A stretch of DNA of 64,000 bases from an uncultured Clostridia bacterium (lineage in GTDB: Bacteria; Bacillota; Clostridia; Christensenellales; DTU072), in contig CAMOOO010000008.1 in NCBI GenBank assembly GCA_946621465.1, positions 22,822 through 86,821 on the forward strand, written 5' to 3'. Made by a program: the position numbers and the translations under genes. Below the pieces are notes generated by a model. It made no database searches. It saw only the letters and a list, made by a program, of their open reading frames with translations, and was not told the origin of the DNA. Below are positions 7,201 to 14,600 of this stretch, one piece after another. Each line of letters starts with the position of its first letter. Position 1 is the stretch's first letter.

Positions 7201-9004
7201 TCCCCGTTTCGATATTGGTCAGGCGCAGGTTGTAGGTAGAGGTGGAGTTCGCCGGGATGTCAACGGAAAAGCGTCTAAGCTCCCTTACGACGTTCTCCAT
7301 GTGCAGACTGACTACGACGGTAGCGCGCGCCGAAGCGTACTGTCCGTTGTTTCTGATATCCAAAAAGCTGTTTTCACGCAGCGAAGAAGTAAATGGTCTG
7401 AGGGTGTATCTGACGATTTCCGAGATGCTCTTTTCGCGGTATTCCGCGTTGAAAATGCCACCGTCGGAAAAGACTTTATCACCCAAAGTAACGTCGCGGG
7501 AATCGCCTAAACAGCACCCGTAGGCATTGGGGAGCATTCCTACTGCCGAAAGGCAGGCTACGTACTCCTCGCGAATGGGCTTCCACGGCAGGGTCAAAAA
7601 GACGGGACCCGATTGATTTTCGGAGCTTTGTTCAAAGGGACAGAGGGTGACCGTTTGCGTATAAGCCGACAGCATGAACTGGGTGGCAAAAGTAAGCCCT
7701 TCGGTTGCTTTTTGCAAGCACTCCACCTTTTCTTCGCCGCAATAAAAGCCGATTACGCTTGCTTGCGAGCGGTCGCGCACGATGCGAGAAAAGACGATTT
7801 CTTTGAGGTAATCGGTAGCTTTCTGCGAGCGGAAAAGTTTTTTACGATACCCCTTTCCTTTCTTGGGCAGGGCGAACGAAAAGCCGAAGCCGTCGATAAC
7901 AAAGAGTCCCATTTCCGTGCAAAGTCTGATAAACTCCGGCTCCATCGGTTGGGGGGTGACGATACAGTTCAGTCCGCATTTTTTGAGCAGACGCAGTTCT
8001 TTTTTGTGGTCCTCGATCCCCATGATCTGTCCGTCCGGCAAAAAGACACTGCGATACAGTACGGACATCAGTTTAAGGGGACGCTGGCAATAAGTAAATC
8101 CGCTTTCCGGCTTGCGATCGAAAAAGCCTACGCGCAAGCGAGAACACTCCTTTTCCACGCCGCCGACAAAAATCTGCACGTACAGGTCGTACAGTTTGGG
8201 GTCTTCGGTGGAATAGGGAGAAAACCGGTCGGAAAAGGTTATCGAGTCGGTTTGGTTCGAGGTCTCCCTCTCCTCTAGTACTTTATCCCCGTCGCACAGG
8301 GTGATCTTCGCCGTAAAGGGAGTGTCCGCCGAATAAAAAGCTACGGACAGGTCACCAACGTATGCGAGAGAATCGAAGTAGGAATTAAAGGCATAGTCAG
8401 CCAAAAACACGGTGGGACGAACGATGTGAAGGACGTCGCCGCAAATGCCGTAGCCTTTTACGCCGTTTGCAAAAAAGACGTCCCCTGTACCATAGGCATG
8501 AACGACGACAACCAGTTCGTTATTTTCGCCCTGGATAAAGGGGGTGACGTTGAATTCGCCCTCGCCTATTTGCGAGACACCGCAGAGGTTGCCGTTGACG
8601 TAGACTTCGAACGGACCGCTGACGCGAGTGAACTGAATGAAATGTAAATCTTCCGGATTGTAGACGGTAAAGAAGGTGCGATAGACGGCTTTTTGAGGCG
8701 GACGACGTACGGACTTTTTGTAATAGTAGGGGTCGTTACTTCCGTCGTCGATCTTCCAAAAAGAAGGTACGACGGTTTTTTGGGTCATGGATTCGGTATC
8801 GAAAGAATAGGTGGTACCGCCGGTGAGAGCGAAATCCCATTCTCCGCTTAGACTGAATACCCTATCGCTGGACGAGACCTCTTTCATGGGGTCTGCCGCA
8901 GTGCAGAGGTTTTTGCGGGAAAAGGGAATAAAATAGGCGCGCGGCGCGTCCATCCCACGGCTTCGTTCTTCCTCGTTCATTTTCTTCAAAAAAGAGTACG
9001 TCAT
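4220..9004 (-). CDS. LacZ-like glycoside hydrolase family 2 protein with two modules, catalytic residues degenerate
   Basis: A 1594-residue protein built from two LacZ-type halves. Module 1 (about 1-640) and module 2 (about 680-1290) each have a jelly-roll sugar-binding domain (GEWDF... near 54; GPWQF... near 692), an Ig-like domain and a TIM-barrel-like region; a LacZ domain 5 (small-chain type, about 1315-1590) follows, with FGNVTYYGLGERECYVDMCQ at 1454-1473 matching the LacZ pattern. In E. coli LacZ the acid/base is Glu461 and the nucleophile Glu537. Here module 1 keeps Glu425 (CGEEK) but has Leu472 in place of the nucleophile; module 2 has Asp1078 and Asp1136 (LLDYAHSYG) at the two sites. 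Loss of activity is therefore likely; it may bind sugars. There is no signal peptide, so it appears cytoplasmic. GGAG lies 10 bases before the ATG. It precedes dnaX by 10 bp. Confidence 0.85.
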   Translation of the reverse strand: MTYSFLKKMNEEERSRGMDAPRAYFIPFSRKNLCTAADPMKEVSSSDRVFSLSGEWDFALTGGTTYSFDTESMTQKTVVPSFWKIDDGSNDPYYYKKSVRRPPQKAVYRTFFTVYNPEDLHFIQFTRVSGPFEVYVNGNLCGVSQIGEGEFNVTPFIQGENNELVVVVHAYGTGDVFFANGVKGYGICGDVLHIVRPTVFLADYAFNSYFDSLAYVGDLSVAFYSADTPFTAKITLCDGDKVLEERETSNQTDSITFSDRFSPYSTEDPKLYDLYVQIFVGGVEKECSRLRVGFFDRKPESGFTYCQRPLKLMSVLYRSVFLPDGQIMGIEDHKKELRLLKKCGLNCIVTPQPMEPEFIRLCTEMGLFVIDGFGFSFALPKKGKGYRKKLFRSQKATDYLKEIVFSRIVRDRSQASVIGFYCGEEKVECLQKATEGLTFATQFMLSAYTQTVTLCPFEQSSENQSGPVFLTLPWKPIREEYVACLSAVGMLPNAYGCCLGDSRDVTLGDKVFSDGGIFNAEYREKSISEIVRYTLRPFTSSLRENSFLDIRNNGQYASARATVVVSLHMENVVRELRRFSVDIPANSTSTYNLRLTNIETGTEMEVSYWDEEGNHIVSEFDRVYEDNTLPDISSLTCQTFTCTLHPLDEVAEENTVELRSRLSPCSSVEVCDIADTGAATGHKSDRTLSLAGPWQFRYYNEKIPSAILTEGNWDVVTVPGTWESSGYEELSFVKGYAFPYLKKKNKFQFTKDVCNTLGVYRKIVNVADLSFRHFLYFESLSGAIQLFVNGIYVGCSSYRTAEFDISSYLSIGENEIVVAMKKWSRNSFIYAEDGFAATGILGDVLLIKSHKKGLFDCKIETHASNNTFFAEVGALFLEKGAQVCLQVKKDDKILHEEKKEVIDNIVKFHCNGNWKPYFDENPELYDFYLTVYVNDRVVECTKQKVGLTDIRRANGVVYYNGLPLKLRGVVYNPVYNRQGKFMTIDEYKKDLDLIKKFGFNAVQPTFLPTAAFLNACLEKGVYVMDRIPVGEAYTSGSKRNAGVWDQSDFADRVKMQTQTEFKRTHLYCNVLGYVIDADGSAPAISGALSVFNGITDRIVSARGMADGIFGMSDPTVNDFMDKVDESMGKNTVLLLDYAHSYGIGCPDLERFEETISASSCCVGGFIARFVDDTIGDVGERDDGLFTVERIPCTGAENAAYIYRKVTGNVLSDSQIEITNGRLYKDTSDLMMKVCIQKDGKVLSRTELVATIPPHSKRVFDIFVDHVEGDMFLNVEYWNKETKELLYTEQHRLSQGTVKMPGGRGEKLRVDEFPDYLDITFNGGKMRFDKVLGTFTHYSIKGKEVFKPDRLANGGNCFVGNVDRPFIRHLLANDTAAWTRSLRDFSWTKGDDGSYVDILVETSLILGKKECYVIRDKYLIGGDGRIEVFSVINTMKRHLPNLDCFGKKIRLHNGFGNVTYYGLGERECYVDMCQSARMGLFTFGADKIFNGINVVQECGNRMDVQYALIRDKEGDGIMCVAEKEPFQLRVSPYSDEEIKKIFDGMSVEQSGIYLDVCSFVSGYGVNKGVPAKKFTYMPGEYLLHFSILPIFGGNR

Positions 9005-9059
9005 ATCGGCTGAGCTCCGGTTGGTTTATATTTATATTTTTATTATTACATAAAAATAT

Positions 9060-9088
9060 TTTATACCAAATATTAGTATAACATTCAA
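9060..9088 (-). promoter_or_regulatory. Promoter of the LacZ-like gene (and possibly dnaX)
   Basis: On the minus strand TTGAAT (9083-9088), 17 bp spacer, TATAAA (9060-9065), in an AT-rich stretch about 55 bases before the start codon. Confidence 0.65.
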
Positions 9089-9174
9089 AAAACAATAATG
9101 CAATACCCTATTTGATATTTTTTAAAAGCTCGCCAACAAAAAAACGGGGTGACGGAGGGCAAAAATAGCCTTTT

Positions 9175-9819
9175 TTACAGCACCTTTACGATCTTTTTGA
9201 AGGGGTAAACCAGCGCAAGGCTGAGGGCGAGGTTGACCGCCCAAAAGAGGGTCTGGAAAGGTATGCGGTAAATATAATAAACGCCCAGGGCGGAATACTT
9301 AGTGCTTTTGCCGTAGATGTAGGAATAGAAGAAAATGACGGTATTGAGATTGGTGCAGATAGCCCAGGTCAATACAAAGGAAATCACGGTAAAAACGGTC
9401 AATAATTTGTTGAAAGTTTTTTCCTTTTTTACGATGATTTTTGCCACCATAAAGACGATACCGGGCAAAAAACCGAGCAGTCCCGACGTAAGCGTAATGA
9501 AAGGATTGAACGCCCCTTGCGGATGAATAAGCCACCCTAAAAAGTCGCCGCCTGCGCCGACGATGAACCCGGCGAAAGGACCGAAAAAGGCTCCGGCAAG
9601 GAAGGTCACGGTGTAGGTAAAGGACAGCGCGTTACTGCCGGAGAAATTGAAGTAGACGGTAAAGACGTTCGTCACGACGCTCAGCGCCATTAAGACAGCG
9701 CAATAGCATATCGTTTTGACCGGCAAGTGCTTTGTTTTAGACGACTTAATTCTGGTCTTTTGGGGGATGACAGGGGTATCTACCGAAGTGTCCTCGTTTT
9801 TCAACTCTTCTTTTGACAT
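9175..9819 (-). CDS. folT: Folate-family ECF transporter S component
   Basis: Membrane specificity subunit for folate uptake, 214 residues, with a soluble, charged N-terminus of about 30 residues and then about six hydrophobic helices. The FolT-like pattern is seen in FTYTVTFLAGAFFGPFAGF and, after it, GAGGDFLGWLIHPQGAFNPFITLTSGLLG, where the G-D-x-x-G and P-x-G elements are typical of the family. The start at 9819 is set by GGAGG eight to nine bases upstream; the open frame runs further but only through the riboswitch. The THF riboswitch just upstream is independent evidence that the cargo is a folate. As with thiT, the energising module is not encoded here. Confidence 0.9.
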   Translation of the reverse strand: MSKEELKNEDTSVDTPVIPQKTRIKSSKTKHLPVKTICYCAVLMALSVVTNVFTVYFNFSGSNALSFTYTVTFLAGAFFGPFAGFIVGAGGDFLGWLIHPQGAFNPFITLTSGLLGFLPGIVFMVAKIIVKKEKTFNKLLTVFTVISFVLTWAICTNLNTVIFFYSYIYGKSTKYSALGVYYIYRIPFQTLFWAVNLALSLALVYPFKKIVKVL

Positions 9820-9844
9820 AAAAAAAACCTCCATAAGCGGAGAT
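9820..9844 (-). promoter_or_regulatory. THF riboswitch expression platform: hairpin holding the SD, then T-tract
   Basis: On the minus strand ATCTCC (9844-9839) can pair with GGAGGT (9832-9827), which is the ribosome site of folT, and a run of Ts (9827-9820) follows to the ATG. It has the same layout as the TPP platform at 439-467. Confidence 0.6.
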
Positions 9845-9859
9845 CCGGGACGAAATAAA

Positions 9860-9956
9860 TCGCAACGGACGCGAAAAGACACCGCAACAATATTTGTTTT
9901 CGTTTGCGGACGACATCCCATTCCGCAACACTTAACGCGTCTTTTCTACTCTGCGA
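9860..9956 (-). promoter_or_regulatory. THF riboswitch (folE/folT type) aptamer
   Basis: Read on the minus strand from 9956: AGAGTAGAAAAGAC, then GCGTTAAGTGT, then GAATGGGATGTCGTC, matching the conserved core of the tetrahydrofolate riboswitch family almost base for base. GAAAAGAC near the 5' side pairs with GTCTTTTC near the 3' side, and TCGCA at the start pairs with TGCGA at the end (9864-9860), closing P1. It lies between a promoter and folT and is expected to lower FolT synthesis when reduced folate is bound. Confidence 0.9.
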
Positions 9957-9961
9957 CTATT

Positions 9962-9990
9962 ATGGTAGCACCTATTACTCGTTAAGTCAA
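9962..9990 (-). promoter_or_regulatory. Promoter of folT
   Basis: Minus strand TTGACT (9985-9990), 17 bp spacer, TACCAT (9962-9967). The predicted start falls at the first bases of the THF aptamer. Confidence 0.6.
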
Positions 9991-10108
9991 GCACGGAGCG
10001 GCTCTTCTTTTATTTTTTCGCGCGAGCGGCAACCCTTCTTCCCGGTACTGCCAATCCGGAATAAAAGTGCCATTCATGAATTTTTTGTCGGTAACATATT
10101 GTTATTAC

Positions 10109-11623
10109 ATGAAAAAAAAGTCCAGACCGATAGGCGCGGTTGCGACGGTGACGCTCCTTGGGGTGTTCACACGCGCCATATCTTTTTTGTTTAAAATTTA
10201 TCTCTCCCGAAAGCTGGGCGCCGAGGCGCTGGGACTGTATCAGATAGCCCTATCGGTGTTTTTACTCTTCGCCTCTTTGTCCTCTTCCGGCGTGCCGCTA
10301 ATCGTCAGTAGAAAAGTAGCCGAAAGTGACGCTTTAGGGCAGAAAAATAACTTTTCTATATTTACAACTGCGCTGATCTACGCCGCTTCTCTCGCCTTGT
10401 TCATCCTGCTTATACTGATTTCTTTTCACCAAAAAATCGACTTTTTGTTCTCCGACCCCCTCGCCTGTCCCCTCTTTTTAATCATGATCCCGGCGCTACT
10501 TTCCACCGCCGTTTACTGCGTGGTTCGGGGGTGGTTCTGGGGAAAAAAGATGTTCGCCGCCTTTTCCGTTACAGAGACGCTGGAAGAAACGCTGCGGATA
10601 CTTTTCAGTATTCTCTTTTTATCCGGCGTATTGGGCGCGGTCAGCGGCGCAACCGCCATTGCCTTTGCCTTTACGGTAAGCGACGTTATCGTGGCGGTCA
10701 TCCTGCTTGCCATTTTCTTTATTAAAGGCGGAACTTTCTCTAAGCCCGTCCCGTTAAAGGAGATACTTCTACCCTCTCTGCCGATCACTGCAATGCGCGT
10801 ATGCGCCAGTATCTTCTCCACCCTTCTTGCGCTCCTACTTCCTATGCGGCTTGTCGCTGTGGGGATGAGCCACAGACAGGCGACGGAATCGTTCGGACGT
10901 ATTACCGGGATGGCGAACCCTCTTTTGTTCGTCCCAACCACCATTACCGGCAGTATCGCCGTCGTCCTTCTGCCCGATATCAGTGCCCTTGCCGTCAAAA
11001 AAGAATACGTCAAGCTCAATTCCCGTATTGAATTCGGTATCAATTTCTCCATGCTCTTGTCCGGGCTTTTTACCGCCCTGTATTTTGTCCTGGGGGAGAA
11101 ACTGACCCTCTTTTTGTACGGCGATGCCGCAAGCGGACAATACCTCTCTATCGCCGCCTTTTCCATGCTGCCGATGTGTCTGTCGCAAATGACCCAAAGT
11201 ATCCTCAATTCTATCGGAAAGGAGAAACAGTCTTTTTTGTCCTATTTAGCCGGGAACGTGGTTATGATCCTACTTGTTTACCTTCTTCCGCCCTACGTGG
11301 GCGTTTATAGCGTAGCTATTGCTACGACAGCGTCCTTTTGGGTGGACGGGATAATCAATTCCGTTCTTCTGCATAATACGACCGGCTGGGGTAAAAAGTC
11401 GGTTAAGTACCTGCTCTTTTCCCTTTTTCTCTCCTTTCTTACCGCCTTTTTTACCGGTAGTTTCGGCTATCTATTCGAGGACAATCTTTTTATTACGCTC
11501 GCTTTTTCCGCCGCGATCGGTGCGTTCGTATACGTTGGGATGTCCTTTATATGCGGTCTAGTCGACGTCGACCTACTCCTCGCTTTTTGTCGCAAGAAAA
11601 AGCACGGCAAAGAAAAAGTGTGA
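10109..11623 (+). CDS. SpoVB-like MATE/MOP-family lipid-linked polysaccharide flippase
   Basis: Polytopic membrane protein of about 504 residues with roughly 14 hydrophobic helices. The N-terminus, with KKKSRPIGAVATVTLLGVFTR and the following KIYLSRKLGAEALGLYQIA, is the start of the polysaccharide-synthesis/SpoVB branch of the MOP exporter superfamily, whose members flip lipid-linked oligosaccharides or peptidoglycan precursors. A basic tail (CRKKKHGKEKV) ends the protein. Upstream in-frame starts exist (GTG at 10067, ATG at 10076); I use ATG 10109 because it gives the usual N-terminus, but no clear Shine-Dalgarno supports any of them. SpoVB versus a generic teichoic acid or capsule flippase cannot be resolved. 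The stop codon lies inside the terminator hairpin. Confidence 0.85.
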   Translation: MKKKSRPIGAVATVTLLGVFTRAISFLFKIYLSRKLGAEALGLYQIALSVFLLFASLSSSGVPLIVSRKVAESDALGQKNNFSIFTTALIYAASLALFILLILISFHQKIDFLFSDPLACPLFLIMIPALLSTAVYCVVRGWFWGKKMFAAFSVTETLEETLRILFSILFLSGVLGAVSGATAIAFAFTVSDVIVAVILLAIFFIKGGTFSKPVPLKEILLPSLPITAMRVCASIFSTLLALLLPMRLVAVGMSHRQATESFGRITGMANPLLFVPTTITGSIAVVLLPDISALAVKKEYVKLNSRIEFGINFSMLLSGLFTALYFVLGEKLTLFLYGDAASGQYLSIAAFSMLPMCLSQMTQSILNSIGKEKQSFLSYLAGNVVMILLVYLLPPYVGVYSVAIATTASFWVDGIINSVLLHNTTGWGKKSVKYLLFSLFLSFLTAFFTGSFGYLFEDNLFITLAFSAAIGAFVYVGMSFICGLVDVDLLLAFCRKKKHGKEKV

Positions 11624-11645
11624 CTTTCGCCACACTTTTTTCTTA
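11613..11645 (+). terminator. Intrinsic terminator of the flippase gene, overlapping its stop
   Basis: AAAAAGTGTG (11613-11622) pairs perfectly with CACACTTTTT (11631-11640); the TGA at 11621-11623 is inside the structure. Confidence 0.8.
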
Positions 11646-11671
11646 TTGATTGATTTTACCGGAAAAAGATT

Positions 11672-14600
11672 TTATTTCTTCTTCTTTTTCTTCTTTTTGG
11701 GAAGAACGCGTTGTTGAACGACTGGCTTGATCTCGTCGACGTACTCGTCAAATTCGAGGGCCTCTTCTTTCTCTTGCGCTTCAGGCTCGACGACTTTGAT
11801 ATCTTTCTCCGTCTTGACCATGTTCTCGCCAACAACCTTTCTCGGATGTTTCTCTTTGAATTTACGTACGAGAACGACGATTACAACGATAATGATGATA
11901 ATTCCGAGAACGAAGCTGGAGATGTAGAGCCAGAAGTATTGGTCTTTGACCAATCTGGTCCAGAAATCTTCTTTCTCCTGTTCTTCTTTGGTGTCGCCTT
12001 CATCTGTGTCACCATCATCGGTGTCTTTTTCGTCCGTCTTCTCGGCGGCGTAGACGTATTTGAGTACTCTGGATTTGCCGTCGATGATTTCGCCGTCTTC
12101 GTTATAGTTGTCTGCGATACCTTCGATGCCGGCGTTGTATTCCTCTTCGGTAATAACGTCCATGCTGACAAGGTCAACGGCAAGCATACCGACGAGCAGT
12201 CCGTTGTACATTCCGTCATCGTCTTTCTTGGTCGCGTCACCGAGATAGAAACTCCAGGAAGCCGTCTTGTTCGATCCTTCATTATAAATATAGATAGTAT
12301 AGGTATGCTCGTTCAAGCTGCCGTAGAACTCTGCGTCTGCGTCGTAGGAGCTGATGTACATCGTCAGCGGATCAACGTTGGATTCACCCGATTTATATCT
12401 GAGTTCTGCATAGCAATCGTCATATACGTAATCGAATTGATAGTATTTGGTCTCGTTGTTATAAGAATCTGTTGCCGGCGTGTAACCGCTACCGCTCTTG
12501 CTCTTGACGTAATAATTACCTTTCTTGTTGCTCCAATCGGCTTGATCTTCCGGGCTGACCGATACCTCTTTAGCAACCGGTCTTGCGAGCAAGGTCGCCG
12601 CGGTAAAGGTCAATTTATAATAGCCTTTTTGCGCTACGGTTACGTTATAGGTCGTGTCGCTCATTTCCATGATCTGCGGGAATCCGGTAGCGATCTTGTT
12701 GCTCATAACAAGCACGTTTTCACCGCCGCTCTTGCCGTTTTCGGCTTCCAGTTTAAGGAATGCTTTCAGATAAGCGTCCCAATCCATATTACTATCGAAC
12801 CCGAAATATTTATTGAAGAGCATTTTCTCTTCTTCGGTGCCGTTGCTGTACAGATATTTCAGTGCCTCGATCATCGATTCGTCGGCGGAATTGGGATTGT
12901 AGATACCGTAGACGTAATTTTCTCCGGTCGATTCCTTGCTGAAACCGTCACCCTGATTGGTCGTGTAGTTGATGGGCGTATGACCGAATTTTTCGGTGCT
13001 GGTCGTAGACCAGGTATCGAAGGAGTCGATGGTGTATTTCATCGAGTAGACGTAGGTCGTAGCGCCTTTATAAAGCAGTTTTTCCGACGCATCAAGGACG
13101 CCAACACCGTTCTCACCGTCTGCGATGACGCCTTCAGCCATCAAATAATCGTCTTCGGTAATCGACTGTACGCGTACGACGTCGAAGTAAACGGAGCCGA
13201 TGGACAATTCCGCTTTATCATAATAGGATTTATTGTCGGCATCGGGCAGCGATTTGCTGCTGGCATAGGGGTTACCCAAGCAGAAGTTAACGGTGGGCGT
13301 TACACTAAAGTTACCCGTTTTGAGGTAGATGGTGTATTCTTCCCATCCGCCGTTGACTGCGGGGTCGGTCTTGATGTTGTTATAACCGATAGAACCGTCC
13401 TTAGTAAGTACCGCTTCGGCAGAACCGTTGGTACCCGTCAGGATAACGCCGCCGAAGGCGTCTCCCGTCGTCTTGACCCAAACGCTGATCTTGTAGTAGC
13501 CGTTGGCATTCAAAGACAGCTTGGAAGAAGCAACCGAAGCCGCTACGTAATAGTTGGAATGAATGGTATAGAGGTAATCATACGCGGTGCTGTAAGAGGA
13601 CCCTGCGAAGTCACCTTCATTTACCTTCCTTGCGCCGTATTTAAGGGCGATGGGTTCTACGTCCGCTTTAACCGGTTTGCCACCCTCGTTATTCAGTTTG
13701 GCAACGGTAAGTTCGTTGGAGTTTTCGGATACGCCGTCCTCGCTGACCGCCTTAATATATACGGTACAGTCTACGGACAACCCGTTAACGAAGCCGGTGA
13801 CCTCTCTTTTGAGATATCCGTCTGCGCCGTATTCGTTCTCATAATCGGCGTCGGACAGACCGGACAAGTCGTATACGCCGACAAGGACGTTTATGTCTTT
13901 TCCGTCTTCCTTATATTTGACCCAAATTTCGAATTTCTTGGCGGGAATGCCGTCGATACCGCTCTCGGTAGCATCCGGATGAGCTACAACTTTCTTCCAC
14001 TGAATGATCTTTTCGGAATCGGTGTTGACCGCCCAGCTGATACTCGGCGTCTCGAAGTTGTTGCCGTGGACGTTGCCTTTGGTCCAATCGGTGATCGGAA
14101 TAATGGCGTCGTCTTTTAATAATCCGTTCTCCAATTCGTCCGCAGACAGCTTGTCGTAGTCAATGGAAGAATAGGAGGAGTTGGTGAATTTCAGATTATT
14201 ATCTGAACCGTCGATAGCGTAGGACTTTGTTTCCAAAGCAAGTTGTGCTTTCTCGTTGGAGCCCTTCGCTAAAATATCGCCCGTAGCCGCGCTGTCATAC
14301 TCGTCTTTGGAAATTTCCAGACAGTTGAAAGAAGCAAGCCACGTCGTACCTTTGACGTAGGAATCGGTGTTGAAACGATCTCCGCTACCCATATCCACTT
14401 CGATGGACAGATAGTAGGTCTCGGTGTTGGCACCCTGAATATAATAGACGACCTCTTTCCACTCCTCACTGCTAGCAGTGACCGAAGTGTTGAATTCGGT
14501 GAACTCTCCGTCCGCCTTTTTGGTGAGCAGAACGATGGATGCGCCGCCCGTCACGTCTTTCGTCTTGACCTGGAAAGCAAAACGATAATATTTAAGCGGT

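Noticed and set aside
10067-10108. Alternative upstream starts (GTG 10067, ATG 10076) for the flippase
   Set aside because: They add residues before the conserved N-terminus and have no better ribosome site; kept only as an uncertainty on the chosen start.
11711-14119. An 802-codon open frame on the plus strand opposite the 1905-residue lipoprotein gene
   Set aside because: It has no ribosome site or recognisable domain and is explained by the codon bias of the gene on the other strand; the minus-strand frame has signal peptide, repeats and membrane anchor.
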